Origin: Halichondria panicea
Lineage: Eukaryota > Porifera > Demospongiae > Suberitida > Halichondriidae
Assembly: GCF_963675165.1 (NCBI RefSeq)
Contig: NC_087386.1
Location: 3,788,169-3,852,168 of the forward strand
Length of the DNA stretch: 64,000 nt
Direction: 5' to 3'
The notes under the pieces are model-generated. The model did no database searches, had not been told where the DNA came from, and saw nothing but the letters and a program-made list of their open reading frames with translations. Position numbers and translations under genes: made by a program. Below, in pieces: positions 49,284 to 60,100 of the stretch. The first letter of the stretch is position 1, and each line of letters opens with the position of its first letter.

Positions 49284-49932
49284 TCATGATATTTGCTTGG
49301 TAATGAGTCTCCAAACTGTCGGACCTACACACAGCAGCAACAACATATGAAATAATAATGGTAACGGATACTGACAGATGGACAACATCACAAAGAGCAT
49401 AATTATATTTGTCAGGGCCTGGGGACGAGTGTAGCATTGTGCATGATACATAATTTAATTAGCCTCGAGACCAGCCGTTCGTTATCTGAAAGAACGCCTG
49501 GTGAAGTTCCAATGTAGCACTCGTCCAGCTGAGTCAGCGTTTTATAGCATCATAATGATATTCATGGGTAATACACCTTGGGCGGACAATTACTGGTCCA
49601 AGAAATTCCTGGACCACTGGACGAGTGCTACATTGGAACTTGACCAGGCGTTCTTTCAGATAACGAACGGCTGGTCTCGAGGCTATAATTTAATATGCTA
49701 TTAATAGTGTACACAATAAACACCACATAAGTGGATACCTACATCCCAAAATTAGAATACTAATGAGAAGTATTGAGGACTGACCAACTCTCAACAAGAG
49801 TACTATCGTCCCAAAAGCAGTGACACTCGATATGACATTCCATCTTGCAGCCAATGCCTCTTCTTCCTCCATCTTCTTTACCTGTTCACTGGAGAGGCCC
49901 AGACCTTCTGGATTCATTGACATTCGTTGCAT
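49284..49932 (-). CDS. TOMM5: TOMM5-like small mitochondrial outer-membrane translocase subunit
   Basis: Two exons (49785-49932 and 49284-49324) joined in phase 1 give 62 residues. The order of features fits TOM5: an acidic/charged cytosolic N-terminus (SSEQVKKMEEEEALAARW), the motif NVISSVTAFGTIVLLLRV (compare the VISS…LLRVTP pattern of animal TOMM5), and a short basic C-terminus WRLITKQIS. It is slightly longer than the vertebrate form (about 51). TOM5 is a tail-anchored accessory subunit of the TOM protein-import complex. Three in-frame ATGs open the ORF, at 49932, 49923 and 49917, so the start could be shorter. The 460-bp intron holds a palindromic MITE. It is head-to-head with KDM8 and upstream of PPP1R21 on the same strand. 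The identity rests on short motifs. Confidence 0.75.
49455..49688. mobile_element. Palindromic MITE (family B) in the TOMM5 intron
   Basis: The left arm begins GCCTCGAGACCAGCCGTTCG and the right arm ends CGAACGGCTGGTCTCGAGGC. Arms of about 80 nt include AACGCCTGGT and CAATGTAGCACTCGTCCAG. Related to 52708-53025. Confidence 0.8.
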
Positions 49933-50137
49933 GGTTGGCTGTTTGCTGTATATATTATATATGTGTACAAGTTTAATACTTCTTCACCAAACACCACATG
50001 CACACGTGTGTAGATCTTGCCAGGCTTTATTCTATAGCGGCAAATTAAAAAAGGGAGTGGTTTCCAGTCTGCAAAATTGCATAATTTATTGTTGTAAGTG
50101 CAAGACTGAAGTGGTGAGATCCAATAAAACAGTAAAC
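49933..50137. promoter_or_regulatory. Divergent promoter between TOMM5 and KDM8
   Basis: 205 bp separates the two start codons. A TATATATTATATAT stretch at about 49950-49963 could serve as a TATA-like element. The common promoter is inferred from spacing. Confidence 0.6.
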
Positions 50138-53100
50138 ATGGATGAGCAGGACCCTGGCTTACTGACGGAATGGGTAGACAGTGTCAAAGAGAATTTATCT
50201 GTGATGAAGAAACATCTCCAGCAGTTTCATGCAAATGAACACGCTTTGATGACATCACTTTCTCATGCATTACAGAGCTCATGGAATGCTCTCAGCAAAC
50301 TCACATACAATTACAAAGCGATGAATGACTCTAGTGACTTAGAATTGGGTGACGAGTGGGCCCAAGTTGCATTGGATTTATCGTGGGAGCAGTTGAACAC
50401 GGGACACTGGAAAGACGTTGGTCGTGTGTGGAGGGAAGCGTATACTACCGCTGCTCTGATGAAGGCACTCGGTTTGGTGATGAAAGGCCAGACCCAAGAG
50501 GCGTTGGAGGTGACTGACAAAGGGATATTACTTGGAGCACCTATCCTTGATGGTGCATTGCATAGTCTTGCAAGTGTTTTAGTGAAAACAGTCAACTTGG
50601 CAAACCATACTACGATTGTTACAGCTGATCATGATTTAACTTCTGTTTCCCTTTACCCTGATGCGGATCCTCCTGTAGAAAAGAAACCAAAGGTTGTTTT
50701 TAGAAGCTATATGCCAATTCAACCATTATCTATAATAGCGGCAAAAACTGTCGATAATAACGGCGAAGACTCGTTCCCTGACAAGTGTAAAGCATCAGAC
50801 GTTCCTCTGATTGACCCATCGAGGAGAATCTCTGTGAGGCACTGTCCTTCACTGGACGAGTTCATGGAGCAGTATATGAAGAGTAGGGTTCCCGTGGTGA
50901 TCTCTGGAGCCATGGACCACTGGCCTGCTTATGCAGTCAAAAAATGGAGGTATAATAATTATTATATGCGCATATAATATGCACACAGAATTATAGTTTG
51001 TTCTATACCGGTAGTTTGCTAGGCGATTAACTAGTAATAATAACACTCTTCAGGCCTTCATACAGAAAAAATTGACAGGGGGGGGGGGGAGGCGATTATC
51101 CGTATGCTAACGTACCTACAGACAGTAACTTAGAAGAAATTGTGGACGTATGGAACAGAAGAATAGCAGTTTAATCGAAGTAAAGAATTGTAATAATTAC
51201 GAATATTAAGGTAGAGCTTTTTGTTTGGTAGGTGTCACAGGCTGTAACACGGTGTGTTAGGCCTATATTTTCAATACAATTGCCAGGGGTGCGAGCGCCC
51301 CCCTGTGCCCCCCCTCTCTATGAAGCCCTGCTGAGTCTTTCAGTCGGGCTGTGGAAGTAGTAATAAATTGGCTGCTTCACTCGTTAAACACAGTTTGGGT
51401 TACTTGAAGAAAGTAGCTGGCCCTCGTACAGTACCTATTGAGTTGGGGTCAAAGTACACAGATGAAGAGTGGTCACAGGAGCTAATGACTCTCTCAGAAT
51501 TCATTGACAGGTTTGTAACTCAGGTGAGTAGCAGCTGTGGATTTGTTAGCTCAGGGTACAATGATTATGTTCCCATACAGCATCCTATTAATGGACCTAA
51601 AGGATACCTAGCACAACATCAGCTGTTTGATCAGGTACATAACAACAATTAATTGACACTGTGCTTGGCACTCCATCAATATAAGAACCCTTGTCGATAT
51701 AATTATTGTGCACATAATTATAGCTTCAATGCTAGCTACATTGTACATGACTGCACATGTACTCATGTTTAGAGCAGTGTATTGTGTCAAATACTTATTG
51801 TCCACCACAATGTAGTGGACAATAAGTTATATACCCACTGAAATGAACAATGCTTGCTACCTTACCTTGGATACAATTAGCTAACAGTCTCAAAAACTCT
51901 TGAAAACGAACGACAAGCTTGTGCGTATAGCTTGTAGCCAGTGCTAAGCTTTTAGCTCTACGCACTAACTTAGTAAGCCCCACTCTTTCTCTAGCCTTCC
52001 TGGTGTTTAGTGAGCCCCACCCATGATCTGTCCTGCCCTTGCCAACTAGTGTCTAGCTTCTCTTTGGCTGTGTAGATCTAGTATACAATCAGTGCGCCCT
52101 CAAGGCAAAGGAGTTTAAATGAGAAATGCGGAGTTTACATGTATGGTATTTAAACCCCACCCAGTTGTATGATACAGACCCCAAGGGGTATATTTATATT
52201 TTAGTTAAATTACCATGCAATGAATTTTCAGATTCCAGAACTCAAGGATGATATCTCCATTCCTGACTACTGTTGCTTGAGATACACTGATTGTGTTGAA
52301 TCTGGAAAATCACCTGCCAGCAAAGATACCGCAATATCATGTGATTCACTGTGCACAACCCCCACACTGTCTAACAATGCACCAACTAATACTGAAGAGA
52401 TAGACATCAAAGTGAATGCCTGGTTTGGACCTAAGGGGACTATTTCTCCACTTCATTTTGACCCTGAACACAACCTCTTATCTCAGGTAATCCACAAAAC
52501 AGTTGAGAATTGATATCCTCGTTGTAGTGTATATGGTATCTCGATCTCGGCCTAGTTTCCTTTTTGAGCAAATCAATCTCCTTCGATGATGCTATGCATG
52601 ATTTGTAGTAGATAAATTATGTCTGCATGCATGATCTCATATAGCTTTATTAGAACGTCGGTTGCTTGGGTGACCCTATTATGATAAGTATGTCATGAGG
52701 TTAAAACTTAGCCTCGAGACCAAGCCGTTCGTTGTCTGAAAGAACGCCTGGTCAAGTCCCAATGTAGAACTCGTCTAATTGGTCCAGGAATTTTTGGATC
52801 AATAATTGCCCGCAACAACCATACTTATCCGTGAATATCATTATGATGCTTACAGCAACGTGCAGCTGCAGTGCAACAACCAAAGAGCTAGTATTGTTGT
52901 GTTTGCGGTACCGCAATCATGTTCACAACTACTCAAGCCTAACCACTCGCTGACTCAGCTAGACGAGTTCTACATGGAATTTGACCCGGCGTTCTTTCAG
53001 ACAACAAACGGCCTGGTCTTGAGGCAGTTGTATAAAACTATGTAGACTTTCAAATGGCTATTAAATCATTGAAATCTTATTCGAATGTATATGTAGGTGG

Positions 53101-54255
53101 TTGGTCGTAAGTACGTAAGGCTCTACAGTGAGAGTGAGACCCAATACCTATACCCACATCAAGGAATTCTCTCCAACACAAGTCAGGTATAATGTGTATA
53201 TATATAGTTACTATAGGGGTACATTAAATGAAATAATTCCTTGCTCAGTACAATATATATATTTATATTTAAGCTAGGCTTGATTAATTATGTCTCCAGC
53301 CTGATAAACGTAATATTATATCTCTATTTGTCGACACATAAGTAAGCTCAGTTTAAGCTAGTGTGACCGTCCAGGCTCCGTATTAGCCACTCCTGACTGT
53401 TGGTCTGGTCTAAACTATGCGCCGACGTCCTTCAGTAGCTACCAAGACTCCACGACATGTATCGAAGTCTACATGTTCACCAGAGTCCAGGTAGAGCTCC
53501 TTTTTGCTCCTTTTCAACCACCACCACTGCCACAAAAATACTCACATATCCTCGCCTTGTTCCGATTTAAGAGACAGTACTCACATGCTGTTACGGTAGA
53601 AAATTTCTGTGTAGCTCATGTCTGTGTTAAACCCTTTCTATGCAGTTTTAGATATTATTTAAGTGCATGTACATCCTTCTCCTTGATAGATACTGAATTT
53701 AAAACAAACTTAGGTGAAACAGTGAAGGAAGAATTATCTCTCCCTAATCGAATTATGATACATGTATATAAGGTGTAGCAATAATAATTGTTAGAATAAT
53801 TATATGAACATCTCGTGCCTTAGAATCACTTAATACCTATAGATTATGTGGATTGATTTTTTGTAGTAGCCCTATTAATTTGGTTGTGTTGGTACAGACT
53901 AAGTACCCATGCAGTGCATCCATTAATTGACAACTTATTGCGATATGCTTTAATTTAATTTGCCCTGCTGCACAGTTACTTTGTCCTCTGTAGAACATAA
54001 TCCCATTTAAAATTAAAACATTTCACTTTTGCGATTACACGTATACATACCGCGTAACACGTACAGTCATACATTGTATGCACACATCAGGTGGATATTG
54101 AGAAGCCAGATATGGACAAGTTTTCCCTGTTCTCCAACGCCAATTTTACTGAGTTTACCCTGCATCCTGGTCAGATGCTATACATCCCTCCTCGATGCTG
54201 GCACTATGTGCGCTCACTGGACATCAGTTTCTCAGTGAGCTTCTGGTGGAGTTAA
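50138..54255 (+). CDS. KDM8: KDM8 / JMJD5-like JmjC dioxygenase
   Basis: Six exons give 501 residues: 50138-50949, 51394-51523, 51581-51634, 52232-52486, 53097-53186 and 54091-54255. The second intron is only 57 bp. The N-terminal helical half contains [16 protein letters not shown] and [16 protein letters not shown], typical of JMJD5. The JmjC domain follows [31 protein letters not shown] and [11 protein letters not shown] precede the Fe(II) triad His407-x-Asp409 ([10 protein letters not shown]) and His485 ([13 protein letters not shown]). Lys422 (VGRKYVRLY) is a likely 2-oxoglutarate ligand. All catalytic residues are present. KDM8 is a 2-oxoglutarate oxygenase; arginine hydroxylase activity is reported and histone demethylation has been claimed. 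An insertion of about 35 Ser/Thr-rich residues (about 350-385) lies before the HxD motif. It shares a promoter region with TOMM5. Confidence 0.95.
52708..53025. mobile_element. Palindromic MITE (family B) in a KDM8 intron
   Basis: Ends AGCCTCGAGACCAAGCCGTT and the near-complement at the right. Arms of about 90 nt share GAAAGAACGCCTGGTCAAG with 49455-49688. More diverged than the TOMM5 copy and with a longer spacer. Confidence 0.75.
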
Positions 54256-54998
54256 TTATGCAGTCTTCAGAACCTGAACTGCATTCGTGTATGTGCATGA
54301 CATTGTATATCGATCATAGTGTGTGTACGTATATACTCAATCACGTTCATTCTCTGTGTAGTGTGTCATTCTCTGTGTAGCCTGGGTCAGTGTCAGTAAT
54401 ATAATATTTCTAGGGCCTCCGGTTAATCAGGCATTAATTTTATTCATTACCAACATTTAATGTAGATGATGTAGTGTTAATGAGATTCATAACCATTATT
54501 TATTACTTTCAATTGGTGTCAAGAAGAAGTCAAGGTACTTGCTTAGCTAGCTAGCTGCTGAAACTATTGTTTAGCGGTGGACTGGTAAGAAAGACTAGTG
54601 GCATGACGTCATCACCATTTTTGGGGCTAATTAATTAAGCTAATTAGTTTTTTGGAAAAAGAAAACATTGAGCTTCATTTTGGATCATTTTGATGCAGCA
54701 TACACTGTATATTGCAAATAATACAGCAGTATGAACATAGTGTTAAATTTTGGTATTTACAGCCAGACCCGGGCCTTAACTACGCAGAGTTGTAGAAGAG
54801 TCGGTATGGAAAGCAAACCCTAGTAATGAATTGTGTGTACATGTAGCAGAGTGACTTTCAGTTTTTATTAATTTGTTGTGTCAACATTATACTAATTTAT
54901 AGCCTGGATAAGCACACTAGCCTTATTTCAATTCACACAGGAGTATAGTTTTCCGTTAAAGGCATAATAATAATTTATTTGCAAGTCAACCTTGAGAC
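54256..54998. other. Intergenic, nothing recognised
   Basis: AT-rich spacer between KDM8 and the multi-pass membrane gene, on the same strand. No exon, clear promoter motif or repeat pair was seen. Confidence 0.45.
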
Positions 54999-56803
54999 AT
55001 GTACGTGAATAGCTTGTGTGTGCTATTAGTGTTCATAGCAGCTGTTGAGCGTCTCGTAAACTGTACGGATCGTACTCAAGCGCTTACTGAATGTACAAAC
55101 AACAGTGACTGTTTTCCTGCGATGAAATGTGACAATGGTACATGTGTGTGCGAAGCAAAACAGATTATCAATATGCAGTTCTCTGGATTACTCAAGTGTG
55201 ACAAGCAAGGTGTTTCGGTTTCTGACTGCAATTGCTTCACATTTGATAACAATACAAAGCTGTACACACAGTAGGAGCTTGTATGGAGAATTGCATGAAT
55301 GGTGACAGTGATTTCTACAATAATTTCTATCATCCGACCTTTCCTCCGAGCAGTACTAATGTTACTGAGATAATGTGTGGGAAGTACAACAGGGGTGGAC
55401 GTCTGTGTGGCAAATGTCTACCTAGCTTCAGTCCTCAGGCCTATACGTACAGCATAAAGTGTGTTCATTGCCCTGAAGGAAATACAAATCTATGGAAATA
55501 CTTTGCAGCTTCGTTGCTACCTCTGACCTGCTTTTATTTTCTTATTGTGTTCTTCAAGATTAACACTACATCTTCACATCTACATGGCTACATAATATTC
55601 GCTCAAACTTTATGTCATCCAGCATTTGGTCGTCTTGTGTATATAGCACAGAAAGCGAATTCAAATTTCACTATTCCTACAAATATTTTATTCATTCTGT
55701 ATGGAATTTGGGATCTCAGTTTTTTTCAAATGTTCAACTCTGAGAGTATATGCTTGAATATGTCACCACTATCAGTACGAGCGCTGGATTACTCCATTGC
55801 TGTATTTCCACTTGTTTTAACGGTGATCTCATACGTACTCATTGAGCTACACGATAAGAACTACAGGATAATAGTGTTGGTTTGGAAACCATTCCGCAGT
55901 ATGTTCATTCTGTTTCGTAGAAATTGGGATATTCGAACATCGATCATAGACGCTTATGCTACCTTCTATCAGCTCTCATTTTTCAAGATCCTGTGTATTA
56001 CACAAGATTTTCTCACTCCCATATATGCCCACACTTCAGAAAAAAAGAAGAAACTAGTTTTGTTCTATGATGCTACTGTTGACTATTTTGGAGAAGAGCA
56101 TTTGCCGTATGCTATACCTGCCATTATCATTGCCTTTTTCACTATTATTCTTCCTGTCGCCCTACTTCTCTGCTATCAATGTAACTGCTTTCAAACTTTG
56201 TTGAGTCGATGTCATCTTTCTTCACATATACTTCAAACTTTGATGAATTCCTTTCAAAGCTCATACAAAGATGGTACTGAGCCTGCTACAAATGACTGTC
56301 GGTGGTTTGCAGCATTTGATCTTTTTGTACGAATTGTGTTTTGCTTTGTGTATTCCATCACATTAGGAAGTATCTTTTTTTCCCTTGCGGCCGTGTTAAT
56401 GTTCTTTGTGATATTACTTGTAGTCAACATTCAACCATACAATTCACGAGTTAAACACTACTTCAAAATTGACTTATCCTTCTACTGCTTTATCGGTCTG
56501 TTTTTTGTTACTCTTGCGTCAGCCAACACAGCATCCTGGAAAGCACACAATTTTGTGCCTATGCTCTATTATTGTTCTGTGGTTATTGTGATGGTCCCTT
56601 TGATCTACATGTTGTGTATTTCAATTCACTGGTTGTTTTCAAGACGAAAATTTGGAAAGACCCTTATCAGAAGATTGCAAGCTTGGAGAAGTGGCTATGA
56701 TTCGTTGGAGGACTCTTTACCTCACAGGCTGCTGCACCCGGATCATTACGTCCACCAAGGATTACCCAATGCTGCGAGTAGCAATAATTCATTGACAAGC
56801 TAG
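54999..56803 (+). CDS. Cysteine-rich multi-pass membrane protein, with an internal frame break
   Basis: An intronless gene in two frames. The first (54999-55274, 91 codons) starts with a signal peptide (MYVNSLCVLLVFIAAVERLV) and a Cys-rich ectodomain (CDNGTCVC, DCNC). It stops at TAG within TACACACAGTAG. The second continues, offset by two bases, from VGACMENC (about 55271) to 56803. It has CGKYNRGGRLCGKCLPSFSP and then about eight or nine hydrophobic segments: about 55492-55550, 55600-55650, 55675-55730, 55790-55850, 56100-56170, 56330-56430, 56470-56525 and 56560-56640. Content and style are continuous across the break. An extra AC unit (or a missing base) in ACACACA would explain it: a sequencing error, a null allele or a young pseudogene. 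The membrane topology suggests a receptor or transporter, but I know no function. It resembles an expanded family I associate with sponges (recall only). Confidence 0.7.
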
Positions 56804-57105
56804 TGGAGGAGTTGGGTAGAACGGATCAATGCCATGCATGCAGTTTTAACAATGCATGTCGTATTAATTGTGGTGGTTCTCGTATAAACATTATAATTAT
56901 GTGCACGGAACTGAAAATTGAGTTATTATTGTTAATGTTTGGAGCCCCTCCCACAATACATTTATGGCCATGCATGCGTGTGTATTATAGTTAAAACACA
57001 TATAGGTACGTAAAGATTATAATTCTCATCAGCATGCTATAATCATTATACACATTCATAAATGTGAGTAAAATAATTTATGCGCTCAAAAAGTGAAAGT
57101 GAAAA

Positions 57106-60100
57106 TTAATGACTGTTATGAATGGGTTCTTGTGGTAGACCTGCAGCTTGCAGAACATCTATACATGCACATGTGTCGTATCATTACTTCAGGCATGACA
57201 AAGTAAACATCTTACCAGTAATAAAATCAGAGCGGGTGGTTTTCTCTGCCTTCTGTTTCGCTAGCTCAGCAACGTTTACGTTATTCATATCCACAGCTAG
57301 AAAATGAACGTCCTAAAAGATAGAAGTAAATGTGGAACTTATAACACATCTTGTCAATAAAGTTGAATTACCATGAATAGATCACAAACTCCCACGACTT
57401 CTGCAACTTCCATTGCTCTCATCAACTTCTTATGCCTATAGGTTTACATGTGTACATGTATTTTACAGCCAAGCATTGTATTTGTATGCACACGAATGAA
57501 TTGATACATAATTATATTTTGTGTAACGTTAATAACGGTCCATATAAACCACTTGTGTACCGTCAAGACTATATACTCTAGGTACCGTATAGCGCCAAAT
57601 TTTCGCAGAACCTTGTAAATCAAATTTGTAAGCTGGGCTTATCCTTAAAAGCAACCCGCGAAGTATTTGGTCCTCGAAACTTTTTACAGTACAGTGGAAC
57701 CTCGATTATCCGGAAATCTTGGTTCCCGAGGCAGGCCAGATAACCGGATAAACCACGCCTTGATCCACCCACTTAATTGATTAACAGCGCCACATGGTTG
57801 TCTGCATGTGCATGTGGAGCAGACCTGTCTCCATAGTAACAGCTGCAATGTGCATGCGCATTTAAGGAACACACCCATTTTCTGAAAAAGAAAACTCAAG
57901 CCATGACAATCGAGGATCCGGATAATGGACGGCCGGATAATGGAGGTTCTGCTGTACTGTCAATAGCTTCGGCAATAGTCGTATACACACAATGCTTACA
58001 TGTACCTAATTAACAAATGGCATAATCTTCTGGTGAGATGAGTAATCCTCGTCTTGTATGAATAATGAGCGTCTTCAGTGACTGATTCAGACTGAAAGAA
58101 TGCCAGACACTCCAACATCTGGCCTGCATAATAATGATTACATGTACGTACGTATTAATTAAAGCACCTGGACCAACTACGAAGTGATGACATCTTAAGA
58201 TTATGTAGGGTGTATATAATAGTAACCGAATGCTACATTCAAGTGTGCAATCCACCCACCTACATGTACCAGAAAACTCGAAATATTCATAGCGCAGTAC
58301 ACACACACACACACACACACACACTGCATGTCTTTTACCTTCAGTCTCTCGTGAGAGTGGCTGTGTGAGGAGATGGTCCATGATCAGAGTGAGGCATATA
58401 AAACATTCGTTTTGTTGAGAGGTCCAACTTAGCTGATTCAACACCTTAATAGCCTGCACACGGGTATACAGAAATCCCAATTACAGCAGTGTAAACAGTA
58501 TAACTTGTATAACAAGAGCTGCCCCTCTACCACCATTCCTGTTATGGTAAACAATAATAATTAATAATAATAGACTCTCAAGTCCCTTAATTGCTACATA
58601 CATAATACCTTGCTCATCGTATTCTCACGGACATACTCTGCGACGATCTCTGCTGGTCCTAGTTGTCCTCTGCTCAGTACACCGAGCTCAATCTTCACTA
58701 GCACCACTGGGCCCCTGTATGGATATAAAGTGGTTCGATAATGACGGACACACTCATAATTACGAGTCTGATGAAGGGTGCAGTGTACTTTGCAATTGGC
58801 AATTACAAGTTAAGGTATAAGTGAGCAATGCTATGGCAGGTGGTAAACATTAATGGTTCAAAAGTGAAGTAAATTGCTAAAATGTATTGGCTCATTTGGC
58901 TAGTAACAGAAGACTTGTACAATGTACCTGTCAAAAGCAAGAACGAAATTGTCATTAGTCTCCCCATCCAACTGTGTCCCCCATTCTCCTAGCTGGAGCT
59001 GAACTGGAGACCTGTGCTCGTGCACAAAGTTAGGCAATTAACACATTACATACCTGACAATCTAAGCTTGAGCAATGTAAATGGCTACATTTACCGTAAG
59101 GTATATAATACATGTATAAATTAAGGGCAGCTTCAATAATAACATTGTAGCATACACAGACTCCAAACATTTTGTTCCTAAAATAATATAATAATTATGT
59201 ACATAGTCTTGTAATAGCTAAAGGGCAGTGACCCAATACGCAGGACATCAAATAGCATGCACTTACACAAAGTATGATCCTATTTGCAGGAGGGGTGAGG
59301 GTGTGTCTGAAAGTGTTTGGAATGTGAGGGGGTTGAGGGCAATGTCAAAAGATTGGAGCTCTCCTCGAGGCCCACACACCATCACCACACCGCCACCAGA
59401 GTGCCACCGGATCAGAGATATCGGATACTGGAGGGTGGACAGACACATATTAAGCATTCATGAAAACTGTACCGTACAGGTTGGGTACCGTATAGCGGGT
59501 AATTTTCGGGGGACAAAATATTCGTAGTTCAGCAATATTGAGACATTTCGTGGGTAATATTTTCGTGGTTGGAGCTTGCACTGCAGATAAAGGTAGGCAA
59601 GGTCGCTTCATTCGTGGGTAAAATATTCGTGGTCAGACCTCCAACCACAAAAACCACGAATATTTTGCCCCACGAAAATCACACGCTATACGGTATATAC
59701 ATGTTCCAGAAGTGTTGATAGCCATACACCTATTTACGCAACCATACAGTACGTGGTATGTGTAGGCACATTGGACACACGCACAAACAGTACTCACAAA
59801 GAAGGCTTGAGCTGTGATGTCTGGCCGGTTGGATAAACAATCATGGAGGATCTGTAAGGCAATAAGAACAGACACTGAGGCACACAAGGATTTCATTGTG
59901 GTAACTGCAACATAAATAATGGCTATTTGTTTGCTAATGCTTTTAACCGATGTGTGAAGATTGTTTCGATGGTTCGTTATTAGAGTGAATTCACTAGAAT
60001 CAGTGTTGTTTAGCACTCGGAGGCACAGACTCACCAGGGTGGTGTTCTCACAGCCCAGTAGTACCATGCTCTCCTCCTTGTTCCACTCACATGCCACCAC

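Noticed and set aside
49820-50137. Upstream extension of the KDM8 frame
   Set aside because: The open frame continues upstream but overlaps TOMM5 exon 1 on the other strand and lacks JMJD5-like sequence. MDEQDPGLL at 50138 is the likelier start.
53473-53778. 101-codon plus-strand frame in KDM8 intron 5
   Set aside because: Between two well-defined exons, with no domain or splice support.
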